From Tubulanus polymorphus (lineage: Eukaryota > Nemertea > Palaeonemertea > Tubulaniformes > Tubulanidae): 64,000 bases of DNA. The stretch lies in NCBI RefSeq assembly GCF_964204645.1, contig NC_134030.1, positions 14,596,447-14,660,446 of the forward strand, read 5' to 3'. Below are positions 11,501 through 23,467 of the stretch, in pieces. The translations under genes and the position numbers were made by a program. A model generated the notes under the pieces. It was given only the letters and a program-made list of their open reading frames with translations. It ran no database searches and was not told where the DNA came from. Within the stretch, counting starts at the first letter, position 1; every line of letters starts with the position of its first letter.

Positions 11501-14500
11501 TGTATCATCAGTTTCCCTTCTAACTCCGGTTGTAGGTGAGTGTGCGGATCTAAGGGAACATATACATAATATGATCAAGCATTTGTGTACAGTTTTGACA
11601 AAACAACCAGGGCAACTTTAAAGTGCAAAAAAATCGATACAGCAAGAACTGATATTTTTCAACAAGAGAAAAACTTATTTTTATTGAAACTTTTAGACAG
11701 AACCATGAGACATAAAGTAGACCTTATTCTATAGCGGCACCCTTCTTAAAGAACAATTTAAGAGATGTACTTTTAGTACCTACATAACAAAGCACATTCA
11801 ATATCTAAACTAAGAGGCTGTCTGTATATAGTCCTATGGCCCTCTTTGATGGTAAATAATGATATATGATATGATATATGATATGAATCGCCCCCTCCTC
11901 ACATTTCTCGATGAAAAAACACAACAATGACAACCAATGAAAATCTAAAGAAATTCATGTACAGTGTTTCAACGTCTGGGGCAGTTGTCCGGGAGGCAAT
12001 CTGAGAATGAAAGACAATACCGGGATAGTTTGAATGAATATACTCACCGATTCATTTCCTCAATGTCCATCATAAAATCATCGAGATGTTTGTCAATATG
12101 GTGGTTTTTCAATTGTTCTCTACTGTTACAGGTGAAGCGACAAAGCTTACACTTAACCTTTTGGCATAACCTAGATATAAACGGTCCTTGGATTCATTTA
12201 TCATTACACAAAACAAGCACAATAATACAATCAGTAACCTTACAATTACTGAAGTGTACAATTCGACATTGTATATAGCCATCCCCTTCAGACACATGAT
12301 TGTGGCGAGAAAATCGATAATTTTGGAAAACACGGTACCTCTTTTTGGCACCGATAGATCCTTCTTTGGAACTGATAGATCTTTTTTCAGCACCAATCAA
12401 TCCTTTCTCAGAACCAATAGACCGTTTCGTAAAACCAATATATGTATTATTGTCAGCATCTTCATCATTTTCGTTAGAGGATGATGATATCACAATTGGA
12501 GAAGATCTAGCTCTAAAAATATGCATTTGCACTTAACTATTATACATATCAATAAATGCAATAATCATGATACTTTTACAACTAGTATATTATCAGATCT
12601 TGAGCTACGTAAGCGTACCTTGAAAGTTCAGCGCTGCAACATTCATCAATATCTTGAAACAAACATTCATCAATATCTTGAAACATGTAATCTTCCTAAG
12701 ATTTTGGGATAAAATATGAATTAGTCAAAATTCATAAAAACAATCATAATCAAAACAAAAAATTCACCTTCTAATACAATAGGAAAATACATTCAAAATA
12801 AGAAATGTTGTGTTTGTTTCACCACAAGTATATCACCCAGACATCACCAAAATAACCTCCGGAACACAAGACCGGCATCAATTACTGTAATACATGGTAC
12901 AGTTATTCCCAGAAAATTAATCAATTAAGAAATACAATTGTGCGTCATTAAATGAATTCGGTTATAGGTAAAAAAAAGATTTTCTAATCAAAGATAGCTA
13001 ATCTTGGATGACAATTAGAAAGTACAAATCTCCAGTAATTTGCTGTTTTACCTCTGAAATTTCTTCATAGAATAAAAGGTACTCATCCCTTCCAAATGTG
13101 GCTAAGTCAACCCGTCGCACCTTGAAAGTATTTTTAAAAATCCATTTCAAATCTCAATCGGAGCACAGCCTTTATTGGCTTTCCAAGCATCCAGCAGTGT
13201 ACGTATGTAACTTAATTCGCTTAATTGTAATTATATATTATCTATATATACTGCATTTTTAAACATGCCGAAATAAATATTAGTATGTAACTTAATTCGC
13301 TTAATTGTAATTATATATTATCTATATATACTGCATTTTTAAACATGCCGAAATAAATATTATTATTTAAAAGCCCATACCATGCGCAGCAAAACTAATA
13401 ACAAGAAATTGATTATGTTTACATATTTTTTTTTGTACTACTACTACATTACACACAACAATCGAAACAATTCTTGTTTCACGTAACAATGTTTCCTTTG
13501 TTTTGTATCAATATGTGTTCCTACAACAATGATCAATTTCTAACATATTTCACAGATATAAACAGAAAAATTAATTCAAGAATGAATCCAAATATATTCT
13601 CACCTCATCATCATCACAACTGTACCACGATATCCCCTTCCTGACTAAGGCAACATAATGACCAGACAAAGTATCGACTCCATGATGCTTTACGCAAGCC
13701 TTCAGACGCATATGCTTTACCTTAAAAGACAGGGATACTAGCAGTTTATACAAGCAATATAGTGGGGCTGAAATTGGTGAAAAGATTTTTTCAAAGAAAG
13801 AACCAAACGCATGAATTGCAACCTAACCAATACATATAACATGAAAGGATTCATGCAATCCATCAAACTTACTGAATCATTTTCTTCAACTCTCAGATAT
13901 TCTTCCAATTTAATCACATTATCAATTTTTCCAGCGAACATATACCTAAGCAGTACAATCAAACAACGCAATACACATCATTTCAGGCCAATTAAATGGT
14001 AATGCATTCCGGTTGGGATTAAACATGTAATAACTCAATTAAACAAACAGGAAGCTTGTTCTTACCTCTTCAACTGAATAACTAAGAATTTATTTATCGA
14101 TTCCACAGATATCTTCTTGCTAGCCAACTGCAAACCTTTACACCTATATTATTCCAATTGAAATATATTTACAATTGTACCATATGACATGTTACATCTG
14201 GCAATTGATCATGGTAACAAAATATGTCTAGGTACCACATAATATGGAAATACTAAATCATCCTGCTATTCAACGCCCCCTGGTGTATTCAAATACTGAT
14301 GGCCTTGAAAGCACTTTCATAGAACGCGACACGAGCGATAATAGGTACCGAAAAATTGAATTATTGTATAGGCCTATGATTCAATATTCAAGGCCCCCTT
14401 CCTAGTAGTGGCAAAAACAAACAATTGGGTGATCCCGTTTCCATTCGAGGAGTAGTATCCTATGGCAGTGCCAATTATATTCAAATATAAAGACTACAAG

Positions 14501-16113
14501 TTAAAAACCTGTTGTTATTATCCCAAAAACAACTTTTTTTAAACCAACGGAAAACTGATGACACCAAGATGGCTGCCAATAGCGTGATAATTGGTGGAAA
14601 AATTAGGCATACTAGCAAATAATTTCCATGTAATCACCTGGGACAATTGTAGCGCTCACTTCGTTCAAGCAACTCCGTACTCATGTATTTTCCTATCAAG
14701 TCACTGATTGACAAACCATTTTCCTGTATAGATTAGAGACATTTATACAGGGCATTTTGTTGAGGGCATTAAATTTATAATAAGTTTTTGAATCATAATG
14801 AAAAAAAATCTTACATAATTCAAACCCAAGTCTAAAGTTGAAACATTTTCTTCCTTAACCGATTCATATAAACAACATAAACACACGACTGGAATAAAGC
14901 AAGATCCCACATAAAATCCATACCATCACAATTATCAAAAAATCATTTTTGTTAAATTACACGTATTGTAAGAGCAAACGCTCCACTTGATGATGGAATA
15001 AGAACAATAAATAATAATTTCAATTGGCTTTATAAAACTATAAAACTTACACCTTCCAATGTTTTGTTCCCAGTTAAAGCATCTCCTCTATCCAGGCAGA
15101 GTATTCAGAATACGAAAAAACAACAACAACAACAAAAAGAAAATTACTGTCCAAACTTCGGACTTTATATACGCAATATATTTTATGAAGGAACAACTGT
15201 ATCACATACTATTTTAGATTGCAGAATCATTTGTTCATAGAATAGGAGTTTGCTTTGACAAACGCCAATCTATATCCAATTTTAGTTAGAGTTCCAGAGC
15301 TACTTTCAAAAAAATTAACTTACAAAAATAGCTACAATGAAAGCCCGTTATAAAACTATCCTCCCAATCAAACTCAAATTCAACTGAAATACCATGCTCA
15401 ATTTGTTTAAATGCTATCTTTTGCAAAGATCCAAACAGTGGCATTAACGACTACGACCGTACTTTTTAAAAGTAATTTAAATTCATACCAATAACTTTCA
15501 TTCTGATCTAAAATAGACATGCAAGTTTCTTCAGCGGAGAATTACATATTTTGTTAGTAGAACAGTTCATTGAAGAATAAAACACTAGCTGCATTAGGTG
15601 CATCTAATTGATTGGAAATCCATGGAGATTGAAACTTTTTAATCACGATTTTTTGCTAAGTTTGAAAAACTCAGAAGACATTGGAAGTCATCTGTTTTGC
15701 CAAACTTGAATTACACAGTACTATAAGTACAAATGAATGATTTACTTTTACTACTTGTTCGGCATTTAAACAAATCATAAATTTCCCTGAAATTTAAGAA
15801 ATGAGTATGTTGAACTAATAATCTGAAACACAGCAATATTCAAAATAACAAGTAAAACCTCATGTAAAGGTAGTCGTATAGATATTCCAGCAATCAATTT
15901 TGCTTTCATTTATATGCCTGAGAAGCAAATCTTCATTATAGCATTAAACAGTTCCAGCAGAGACTAACCACGTGACTGCATTTGAGATTCATCTGCAAAT
16001 ATTGGGATGATTAAATAAATCTTACCTATATTAGACCGTTAAGACGTACAGACATACGGACAAACCAATGAATTATCAGTTTTATGCCGCATGAGATGCA
16101 ATTCAAGCGGTTT
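8561..16113 (-). pseudogene. USP-C2H2-MULE transposase gene, left copy (broken)
   Basis: Mirror image of the right-hand gene, with exons at about 47,686 minus the right coordinates. The transposase body is at 8561-11088, the C2H2 exon near 12047-12169 and the USP histidine-box exon at 13604-13822. Because of the 2.26 kb deletion it lacks the catalytic-cysteine exon, so it could not cleave ubiquitin. Shared with the right copy: a 19-bp duplication (CATTTGGCAGCAGTAATTT) and a short A run that breaks the frame in the middle of the transposase. Private to this copy: a CAA-to-TAA stop at 10100-10102. The A9 run near 9372 keeps the frame that the right copy loses with A8. Confidence 0.8.
13203..13362. 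repeat. 80-bp tandem duplication in MULE intron
   Basis: Two direct copies of an 80-base AT-rich unit beginning GTATGTAACTTAATTCGC. They also occur in the right MULE at about 34324-34483, so the duplication predates the copying. Confidence 0.8.
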
Positions 16114-16321
16114 CTCCATTATTTGTATCGTTAAGTTGTTGACTGGCGATATATTAAATTATCAAATACTAATTCCCGGTGTTGAAAACCTGGGTCCGGT
16201 GCCCTGTCCGACAGTGGGTATCCCCGTGGGAAAACCCGTTTACTATTTATAGTAAAAATGAAGAAATTCCGCGTTTTTAGAAAATTCCGCGATTCCGTCT
16301 TTCCGCGATATGACAACACCG

Positions 16322-16658
16322 ATAAATTAGATAGTGTTTCTGAATGCGTTTCTTTGTTGAATAATTGTGTTAATCTAGATCTTAAGCATTGTTTCAATCT
16401 AAAATTAATATCTCTTTGATATCTTAGTCTCATATATTCTGCCATATAATAATTATAATGTTCTATAATATCTTCTCGATATTGTTTGGTATATAGTTTA
16501 GTGCAAGTTTTACAGCAATATTGAAAACCATCTTTGCTAATCTTACGCTTATTAAATTCTGTTATAGTTAATTCACATTTAGAACACTTCTTGTAGTATA
16601 TATTTATGACGCCAGTGTTATTTGTAATATTGATAGTTTGTGGTTGTTCTGATTCCAT
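16322..16658 (-). pseudogene. HNH endonuclease gene fragment of a Polinton-like element
   Basis: The first about 112 codons of the HNH gene found whole at 51887-52540, on the minus strand from the ATG at 16656-16658. It includes the CSKC and CCKTC zinc-ribbon cysteines. The catalytic HNH part is missing because the MULE end begins at 16321, at the CTAATTTAT sequence. The open frame that appears to continue to 16131 is MULE terminal-repeat sequence, not part of the protein. Confidence 0.8.
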
Positions 16659-16678
16659 TTATTATACATATTTTTTTA

Positions 16679-16703
16679 CTAAATTGATTTTAGAAGTTCA
16701 ATG
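16679..16703 (-). promoter_or_regulatory. Shared upstream motif (HNH fragment)
   Basis: The same ACTTCTAAAATCAATTT block as before the polymerase genes, about 20-45 bases upstream of the HNH start. The match to the block before the 62761 polymerase is nearly exact. Confidence 0.45.
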
Positions 16704-16891
16704 ATTTATAGCATGTATTATTTCAATCACACTTTACTAACACTTTTAATGTTTAAAAATCTAACTCATACAAATATGAAGATTGAAATAATGTTGTAAA
16801 TATATCTATGTATCTATTCTATAAGAGCTTACACTTTTATATTGAATAATCTGTCAATTTAAATGTTATTCATTTACATGAATATTTTAAG

Positions 16892-17079
16892 AGCAATAGG
16901 GATAATAGGCTATCATGTTAAAGGTTGAAGGGGCGAGTGAGTAAAAAATGAAAATAATAATAATTTACAGTTGAATTAGGAGTGTGCGCGACTAATTCAA
17001 CTGTAAATTATTATTATTTTCATTTTTTACGAGCTCGACCCTTTGACCTTTGATCTGAAAGCCTATTATCCCTATTACT
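16892..17079. repeat. Short Polinton-like palindromic terminus
   Basis: 188 bp, beginning AGCAATAGGG and ending CCCTATTACT, with the outer arms of the larger termini at 56453 and 62272 but a different middle: an ATTTACAGTTGAATTAG stem around a GAGTGTGCGCGA loop. The 90 bases before it match the sequence after the ATPase gene (56363-56452). It marks the end of a deleted Polinton-like copy. Confidence 0.65.
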
Positions 17080-17427
17080 ATTGTCGACATACCGCGATAT
17101 ATCGCGTCAAGTCTACATGAATATGTCGATATATCGTGACGTTTTGACGACATATTTCGTTTTCTCAACCATTTTCCTCGCGACAAGTCGACATATTCAT
17201 GACGACTTGAAACTCAGTCGTCATATTACTGGCGTCCTCATCTTACATTTAGACATGTCTTCAAATGACGGCTTGTCCCGTGGAAAATGAGCAAATAAGC
17301 GAAATTTGTCGTGAAAACGTCACGATATGTAGACATATTCATGTGGACTTGACGCGATATATCAACATAAATATGGCGACTTGTCGAGTTTGAACGCGAC
17401 AACTCGAGGCCCTTTATTGCTACCGTA
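17080..17427. repeat. Foldback element, family CGGAAGCGATAA, copy 4 (left end lost)
   Basis: TGTCGACATACCGCG... through ...CGAGGCCCTTTATTGCTACCG. It directly abuts a Polinton-like terminus, as copy 1 does. The 85 bases after it repeat 4063-4148 inverted. Confidence 0.65.
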
Positions 17428-17524
17428 CTATATCAGATTAATCGACTTCAAAATAGGCGAAAGCATAAGTCTTTATTACGTTATTAATTGGCCTAATTAT
17501 TCAAAAGCTAATAATGTGGGCGAC

Positions 17525-17975
17525 AAAACCAAAAAAATTAATTGTCACGGGCGATAAAACCAAAATAATCAATTGTCGCGGGCGATAAAACCAAAATAAT
17601 CAATTGTCGCTGGCGATAAAACCAAAATATGAAATTGTCGCGGGCGACTAAACCAAAAGAATTGTCGCGGGCGATAAAACCAAAATAATGAATTGTCGCG
17701 CGCGACAAAACCAAAATATTCAATTGTCGCGGGCAACAAAACCAAACTAATAAATTGTCGCGGGCGATAAAACCAAAATAATGAATTGTTGCGGGCGATA
17801 AAACGAAAATATTGAATTGTCATGGGCGACAAAACCAAAATATTGATTTGTCGCGGGTGACAAAACCAAATTAATGAATTGTCGCGGGCGATAAAACCAA
17901 AATAATGAATTGTCGCGGGCGATAAAACCAAAATAATGAATAAAACCAAAATAATGAATAAAACCAAATTAATGA
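17525..17975. repeat. 31-bp minisatellite, array 1
   Basis: About 14 copies of a unit like GAATTGTCGCGGGCGATAAA plus ACCAAAATAAT. Thirty-one is not divisible by three, so the open minus-strand frames (SPATIHYFGF-like) cycle through all frames; these are not genes. Confidence 0.9.
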
Positions 17976-18650
17976 ACAGCTTTTCTCCGCTATATCTCTT
18001 CGGCGTGTTTAGTTTAGGCCTACGATTCCTCGGTACACTAAAGATTGATCTTAGTAAATACACGGTTAATTCGGTAAAGAAAAATAGGTATTGTTATACT
18101 AACTCCTTGAAACCCGCAGCCAAATCACTGGTAGTAATAAATTAGTTTTTACTCGATTTGATTCTCATGATGAGGAGAAACTCGCAGCTGATCCCCGGAA
18201 CGACGATGTAGTAACACACGTCGATTCGTCGATGTTTACGGCTCGACAGTGCTTTTAAAATCTAAAGTAGTAAATTTCCAGTGTATCGGTAATATGATTT
18301 GATGAGGAAAATGGGCTATTGTTAAAATCACTGTTTGAAGACCGCGACTGAATGTGAAGTCTGCGGCAATAAATTAGTTCATTTAAACTTGAATTGATAA
18401 TCGAAGTGACAGTCGGCCTGCGGGTTGATTTCGGGATGACGACTCGAAAAACATGTCGCCCCATTGAATGGGGCTAAATTTTCGATGTTTACGGCCCGAC
18501 AGCGCTTTTGTAACGATGATTCGTGAAAAAACACGCGGGCTATTTGTAGATCTCAGTGAGCTGAACGATATTATATGGATTGTATATGAAACAGCGGTAA
18601 GGTAACAAAGCCTATCTTCTTTTGGTAAAAATAGTGTGGAAGAAAATAAT
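17976..18650. repeat. Dispersed repeat block g
   Basis: Recurs at 24590-25500, 43560-44560 and 46246-47150. Marked by TTCGGCGTGTTTAGTTTAGG, two CGATGTTTACGGC...CGACAG(T/C)GC words and TAAATTTCC. No convincing gene. Confidence 0.6.
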
Positions 18651-19010
18651 AAATATAGCTGCAAAGCAGCGATAACGGGTTTTCTGCACAGTCTTAGAAT
18701 CCCGTTCAACGGTGGATTTCCACAAAGCATTTGATAAGGCTCAACATCAGCCATTACTAAACAGGCTATTAGGAAACAGTATCAATGATAGGTCGCCCAA
18801 ATGGCTCAGCAGTTATCTCTGAACGGAAACTTGTAACCGAAGTCAACAGAACGCCTCATCTTGGAATGAGACGGTCTAACTAGTGGAGTCACGCAAAGTA
18901 GTATCCTAAGTCGTCTTCTGTTTAATGTCCTGACAAATGACATACACAGTAATCCAAAATATACCACACCGAGTAAATTTCCGAAACGACCTCAACACGC
19001 CGTTCGACCA
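18651..19010 (+). pseudogene. LINE RT fragment, repeat block c
   Basis: AATATAGCTGCAAAGCAGCG followed by a readable RT scrap (FHKAFDKAQHQ-like, later LFNVLTND-like), broken by stops. Same block as at 5513 (inverse), 21450, 44570 and 47150. Confidence 0.6.
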
Positions 19011-19104
19011 AAAACATTAATGTTCCCACATGAAAATCTTGTTGGAATGAAAACTATTCTGTTTGATCGAACAATAAGCTTTTTGTTTGAACCAAAACTT
19101 CATT

Positions 19105-19850
19105 CTAAAAACTAGGGGTCCAGAGACACCATGCCCACTTGGGAAGTGGTTTCGAATGCTCAACAATCTAACAATTTCAATATTCAACGTCCCCTGGTGA
19201 CCATATACAAAAACCAATGACCTTGAAACTCACCACAATCATAAAACACGTCATTTGCTACGATTTTGTTATTGATTGTGATAACAAAATATGCCTCGTT
19301 GCCAATTTGATATGGAAATACTAGGTTTTTCTACAATTCAACGCCCCCTGGTGACCATATTCAGACCCAATGACCTTGAAACTCGCCACAATCATAGAAC
19401 ATGTGATGAACTACAACTTTGCAATCGATCATGTTAACAAAATATGCCTAGGCACCAATATAATAAGGAAATACTAAGTTATTCTACTATTCAATGCCCC
19501 TGGTGACCATATAGAATAACTAATGTCCTTAAAACAGACCACAATCATAGGCGATGTCATGAGCTACAATTTTGCAATTGATTGTAGTAACAAAATATGC
19601 ATTGGTACAAATATAATAAAGAAATACTAAGATATTATATTATTCAACGCCCCCTGGTGGCCATATCTAAAAACTAATGACCTTGAAACTCACTACAATC
19701 ATAGAACACCTTATAAGCTACAACTTTCTAATTCATTGCGGTAACATGCTTAGGTATCAATATAATGTCGAAAAACTTATTCCCACCTACGAATGAGTAC
19801 CGATAACACCAAGATGGCCGCCAATTGCGTCATAATTGGTTGATCAAAAA
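19105..19850. repeat. Tandem repeat of about 150 bp (block e)
   Basis: Units carry ATTCAACGCCCCCTGGTGACC, a CCAATGACCTTGAAACTCACC-type stretch, AATTGATCATGGTAACAAAA and ATGCCTAGG. Arrays of the same unit lie at 22070-22900, 41180-41880 and 47628-48137; a single unit sits inside each MULE (14160-14290, 33390-33520). Confidence 0.75.
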
Positions 19851-20349
19851 TGCCTATGTCAGCTATAAAACATCCCTTTCCAAAGAATACCCATCAGCAA
19901 TTGCAATGAGAAATGGAAGACCAGTAGGAAGCTACAGGACTCAGAATTTGGGTAAAAATTTTTGACATTTTTGGGCACTAAAAAGGTCATAGGACAGCCA
20001 TCTTGAGTCAGATCGACCCATTTTTTGTTATGCTCATGGGCCCTGGGGGGATTCAAATATATACGAAAGATCAATGTAATTGATCAAAGCGTCCTCAAAA
20101 TTTCCCTCAAAAAATTCAAAAACGTATAAAAAGTGCTGATTTTGGCAAAACAATGGCTGCCAGTCAGCCATCTTGATTCTGACAGGGCCAGTTTGTGGGC
20201 TGAAGATGTGTCTAGGGAAGATACATGTGTAACCCAAATAGCAAGACATTACATTGAAGCGTCTTCAAAACTTCCCAAAATAACTGGATTCCAACTACGA
20301 CGGACGGATGATGGACGAAAAGAGAACGCAATAGCCCGCTAGGACTAAA
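19851..20349. repeat. Dispersed repeat block f
   Basis: Begins near CATCCCTTTCCAAAGAATAC and includes AAGATGGC/GGCCATCTTG-type words. Always follows block e (also 22901-23465 and 41881-42435). Short frames are not conserved between copies. Confidence 0.6.
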
Positions 20350-20805
20350 GTCCCAAGTGGCCTAAAGATGTGTTCGAATAAAAAGCTATGTTATTATTGA
20401 AATGAAAAACTTTTTGTCCCGGCAAAAATATTTTGTTGAGCGAAAACATTTTTTTTCGAACGAATGTTTGAATGAAAACAATTCTGTTCTATTGAACGAA
20501 ATACCTAATACATTTGGTTCGGAGAAAAGACTTTTTACAATATACTTGTTCAAACGAAAACTTAATGTTCTGACGAGAAAATTCAGTTCAAATTAAAACG
20601 ATTCTGTTCGATCGAACGATTGTTCGAACGAAAAACCTTTCGTTTGGACAAAAAAAGTTTCTTCAACTTTGTTCTCACGATTTTTTTCAAATTGGTTCAA
20701 TCGAACAGAATATTATTGGTCCGAACGAAATAAATTTTGTTCCGATGAAAGAATTTTCAAGCGAAAGGTCTTTTGAACGAAAAAAAGATATTTCTTGGGC
20801 TCCGC
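20350..20805. repeat. GTTCGAAC-type degenerate repeat
   Basis: Inverse orientation of the block at 4955-5512, rich in TTCGAACGAAAA and CGATCGAACG words. No gene. Confidence 0.6.
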
Positions 20806-20812
20806 AGTAACT

Positions 20813-21085
20813 TAAAGCCGGACGTAGGTCGGCCTTGCGACGCGATGCGACCCTCGCGTTGCATCGCAATTTTCAGTTGCGATATGATTGTCAGCGACTG
20901 TGTGCGACTAGTTTATGCCAGTTGCAAGAGCGCGTAGGTCAGTTGTGACAGTCGTGTCGTGTCGCATCACAGAAAGTAGTCGCAAGGGAGCGTAGGGCGA
21001 TGAGTCGTTGCGACACAATCGTCGCTGGCGGTCGCAGTGAATGGTGTCGCAGTGAGTCACAAGCCGTCGCAAGGCCGACCTTTGC
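20813..21085. repeat. GTCGCA-rich palindromic repeat
   Basis: The edges GTAGGTCGGCCTTGCGACG and CGTCGCAAGGCCGACCT are inverted. The interior is full of GTCGCA/TGCGAC words. Probably a foldback MITE. Confidence 0.55.
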
Positions 21086-21449
21086 CCGGCTTACGTTATT
21101 AGGAATTAATAAAAAAACCAGTTTCATTTATGATGAAAAAACTCAAATGAAAAGTCTGGCTTATAAAGCTGTCTGCTCAGGCGAAATTTTCAATCTTCAT
21201 TTTTGGCAACAAAATTGATAATTGTGATTGATCGTTGCAAGTCAGAACCAGTTAATCACTAATTAACATGCATTTTAATAAATCTGATTCCTCCTTTACA
21301 CTGAACTTAGCTTTAACCTATTTGAGGCTACTAGCCTATGTAGGCCTATGTATATGCGTAGGTCTAACATCCGGACAGATTGGTCGTAGGCCTATTGAAT
21401 AACAACCCTCCTAAATATCGTAAATTTTGTTATGAAGTACTTTTGACGA
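21086..21449. other. Dispersed repeat block h, no gene seen
   Basis: Recurs at 45816-46200 with few changes (CCAGTTTCATTTATGATG..., AGGCCTATGTATATGCGTAGG). No open frame of note and no recognisable RNA. Confidence 0.5.
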
Positions 21450-21840
21450 AAAAAGTGTGGAAAAAAATAATAATAAATATAGCTGCAAAGTAGCGATAAC
21501 GGGTTTTCTGCACATTCTTAGAATCCTGTTCAACGGTGAATTTCAACAAAGCATTTGATAATGCTCAACATCAGCCATTACTAAAGAGGCTATTAGGAAA
21601 CAGTATCAATGATAGGTCGCCCACATGGCTCAGCAGTTATCTCTGAACGGAAACTTGTAACCGAAATCAACGGAACGCCTCATCTTGGAATGAGACGGTG
21701 TAACTAGTGAAGTCACGCAAGGTAGTATCCTGAGTCGTCTTCTGTTTAATGTCCTGACAAATGACATACACAGTAATCCCAAATATACCAGACCGAGTAA
21801 ATTTCCAAAACGACCTTAACACACTGTTCGACCAAAAAAC
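21450..21840 (+). pseudogene. LINE RT fragment, repeat block c
   Basis: Another copy of the block at 18651, with the same RT scrap and an AGTCACGCAAGGTAGTATCC segment that reads VTQGSIL. Broken by stops. Confidence 0.6.
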
Positions 21841-21854
21841 TTGATGTTCCGACA

Positions 21855-22070
21855 AAACCTTGGGGACAAAACCAAAATTATGAATTGTCGCGGGTGACAA
21901 AACCAAAATATTGAATTGTCACGGGCGACAAAACAAAAATAATGAATTGTCGCGGGCGATAAAACCACAATAATGAATTGTCGCGGACGACAAAAACAAA
22001 ATATTGAATTGTTGCGTGCGCCAAAACCAGAATAATGAATTGTCGCGGGTGACAAAACCAAACTAGGGGT
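21855..22070. repeat. 31-bp minisatellite, array 2
   Basis: About seven units of the 31-bp family with variants (CACAATAATG, ATATTG). Followed by block e. Confidence 0.85.
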
Positions 22071-22900
22071 CCAGGGACACCATGCTCACTTGGGAAGTGG
22101 TTTCAAATGCTCAACAATCTAACAATTTCAATACACAACGCCCTCTAGTGACCATATACAAAAACCAATGACCTTGAAACCCACCACAATCATAGAACGT
22201 GTGAGCAGCTATGATTTTGTAATTGATTGTGATAACAAAATATCCTTCGTTACCAATTTAATATGGAAATACTAAGTTATTCTACTATTCAACGCCCCTG
22301 GTGACCATATGCAAAACCCAATGACCTTAAAACTCACCACAATTGTAGTACATGTCATGAAATACAACTTTGCAATTGATCATAGTAACAAAATATGCCT
22401 AGGCACCAATCTAATAAGGAAATACTAAGCCATTCTACTATTCAACGCCCCCTGGTGACTCTATGGAATAACTAATGTCCTTAAAACTCACCACAATCAT
22501 AGACGATGTCATGATCTACAACTTTGCAATGGATCATGGTAACAAACTATGCCTAGGTACCAATCTAATAAGGAAAAACTAAGCTTTTCTACTATTCAAC
22601 GCCCCCTGGTGACTATATGGAATAACTAATGTCCTTAAAAACTCACCACAATCATAGACGATGTCATGAACTACAACTTCGCAATTGATCATGGTAACAA
22701 AATATGCCTTGGTACAAATATGATATAGCAATACTAAGTTATTGTATTATTCAACGCCCCCTGATGGCCACATACTAAAACCAATGACCTTGAAACTCAC
22801 CAAAATCATAGAACACGTTATGGGCTAAAACTTTCCAATTAAATATAGTAACACAATATGCTTAGGTATCGATTTAATGTGGAAAAACTTTTTCCCACCT
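22071..22900. repeat. Tandem repeat block e, second array
   Basis: About five units of roughly 150 bp as at 19105. Closely similar to 41180-41880 and 47628-48137. Confidence 0.75.
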
Positions 22901-23465
22901 ACGAATGAGTACTGATGACACCAAGATGGCCGCCAATTGCGTCATAATTGGCTGATCAAAAATACCTGTCCCAGGTATAAAACATCCCTCTCTAAGGAAT
23001 ACCCATCAGCAATTGCAATGAGAAATGGCAAACCAGTAGGAAGCTACAGGACCTAGAATTCTGGCCAAAATTGACATTTTTCGGCACCAAAAAGGTCATA
23101 GGACGGCCATCTTGAGTCAGATCGACCCAATTTTCTCTATGCTGATGGGCCTTTGGTAGATTCAAATATAAACGAAAGATCAAGGTAATTGATCAAAGCG
23201 TCCTCAAAATTTCCCACGAAAACTTCGAAAATGTTTAAAAAGTGCTGATTTTGACAAACAACAATGGCTGCCAGTCGGCCATCTTGAATCTGACAGGGCC
23301 AGTTTTCGGGCTGACGATGTGTCTAGGGTAGATACATGTATAAACCAAATCTCAAGACATTACCTTGAAGCGTCTTCAAAACTTCCCAAAATAACTGGAT
23401 TCCGTCTATGGACGGACGAAAAGTGAACACAATAGCCCGCTGGGACTAAAGTCCCAAGTGGACTG
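22901..23465. repeat. Dispersed repeat block f
   Basis: Second copy of the block at 19851. Together with the flanking e, minisatellite and g blocks it forms a segment duplicated at 41180-44560. Confidence 0.6.
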
Positions 23466-23467
23466 AA

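Larger units (their letters stand above)
7106..16321 (-). mobile_element. MULE transposon, left copy, internally deleted
   Basis: A 9.2 kb element in minus orientation. Its 129-bp terminal inverted repeats (7106-7234; 16193-16321) begin CGGTGTTGTCATATCGCGG. Bases 7106-16113 are an inverted copy of 31573-40582 with almost no length difference (paired coordinates add to about 47,686). Relative to the right copy, about 2.26 kb is missing at 16113/16114, where ATGGAGAA joins AACCGC across a short A run. The missing part holds the protease catalytic cysteine exon, the DAHQF exon and the small MITE of the right copy. The outer right flank (from 16322) is an HNH gene fragment. Confidence 0.85.

Noticed and set aside
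11964-12712. Overlapping frames on both strands inside the left MULE, mirrored at 34975-35723
   Set aside because: They run over introns and antisense of the USP-transposase exons. The exon chain explains the coding signal.
16131-16321. C-terminal half of the 175-codon minus-strand frame as part of a novel HNH protein
   Set aside because: This part is the MULE terminal repeat read through; the same peptide appears at 29109-29297 outside any HNH gene.
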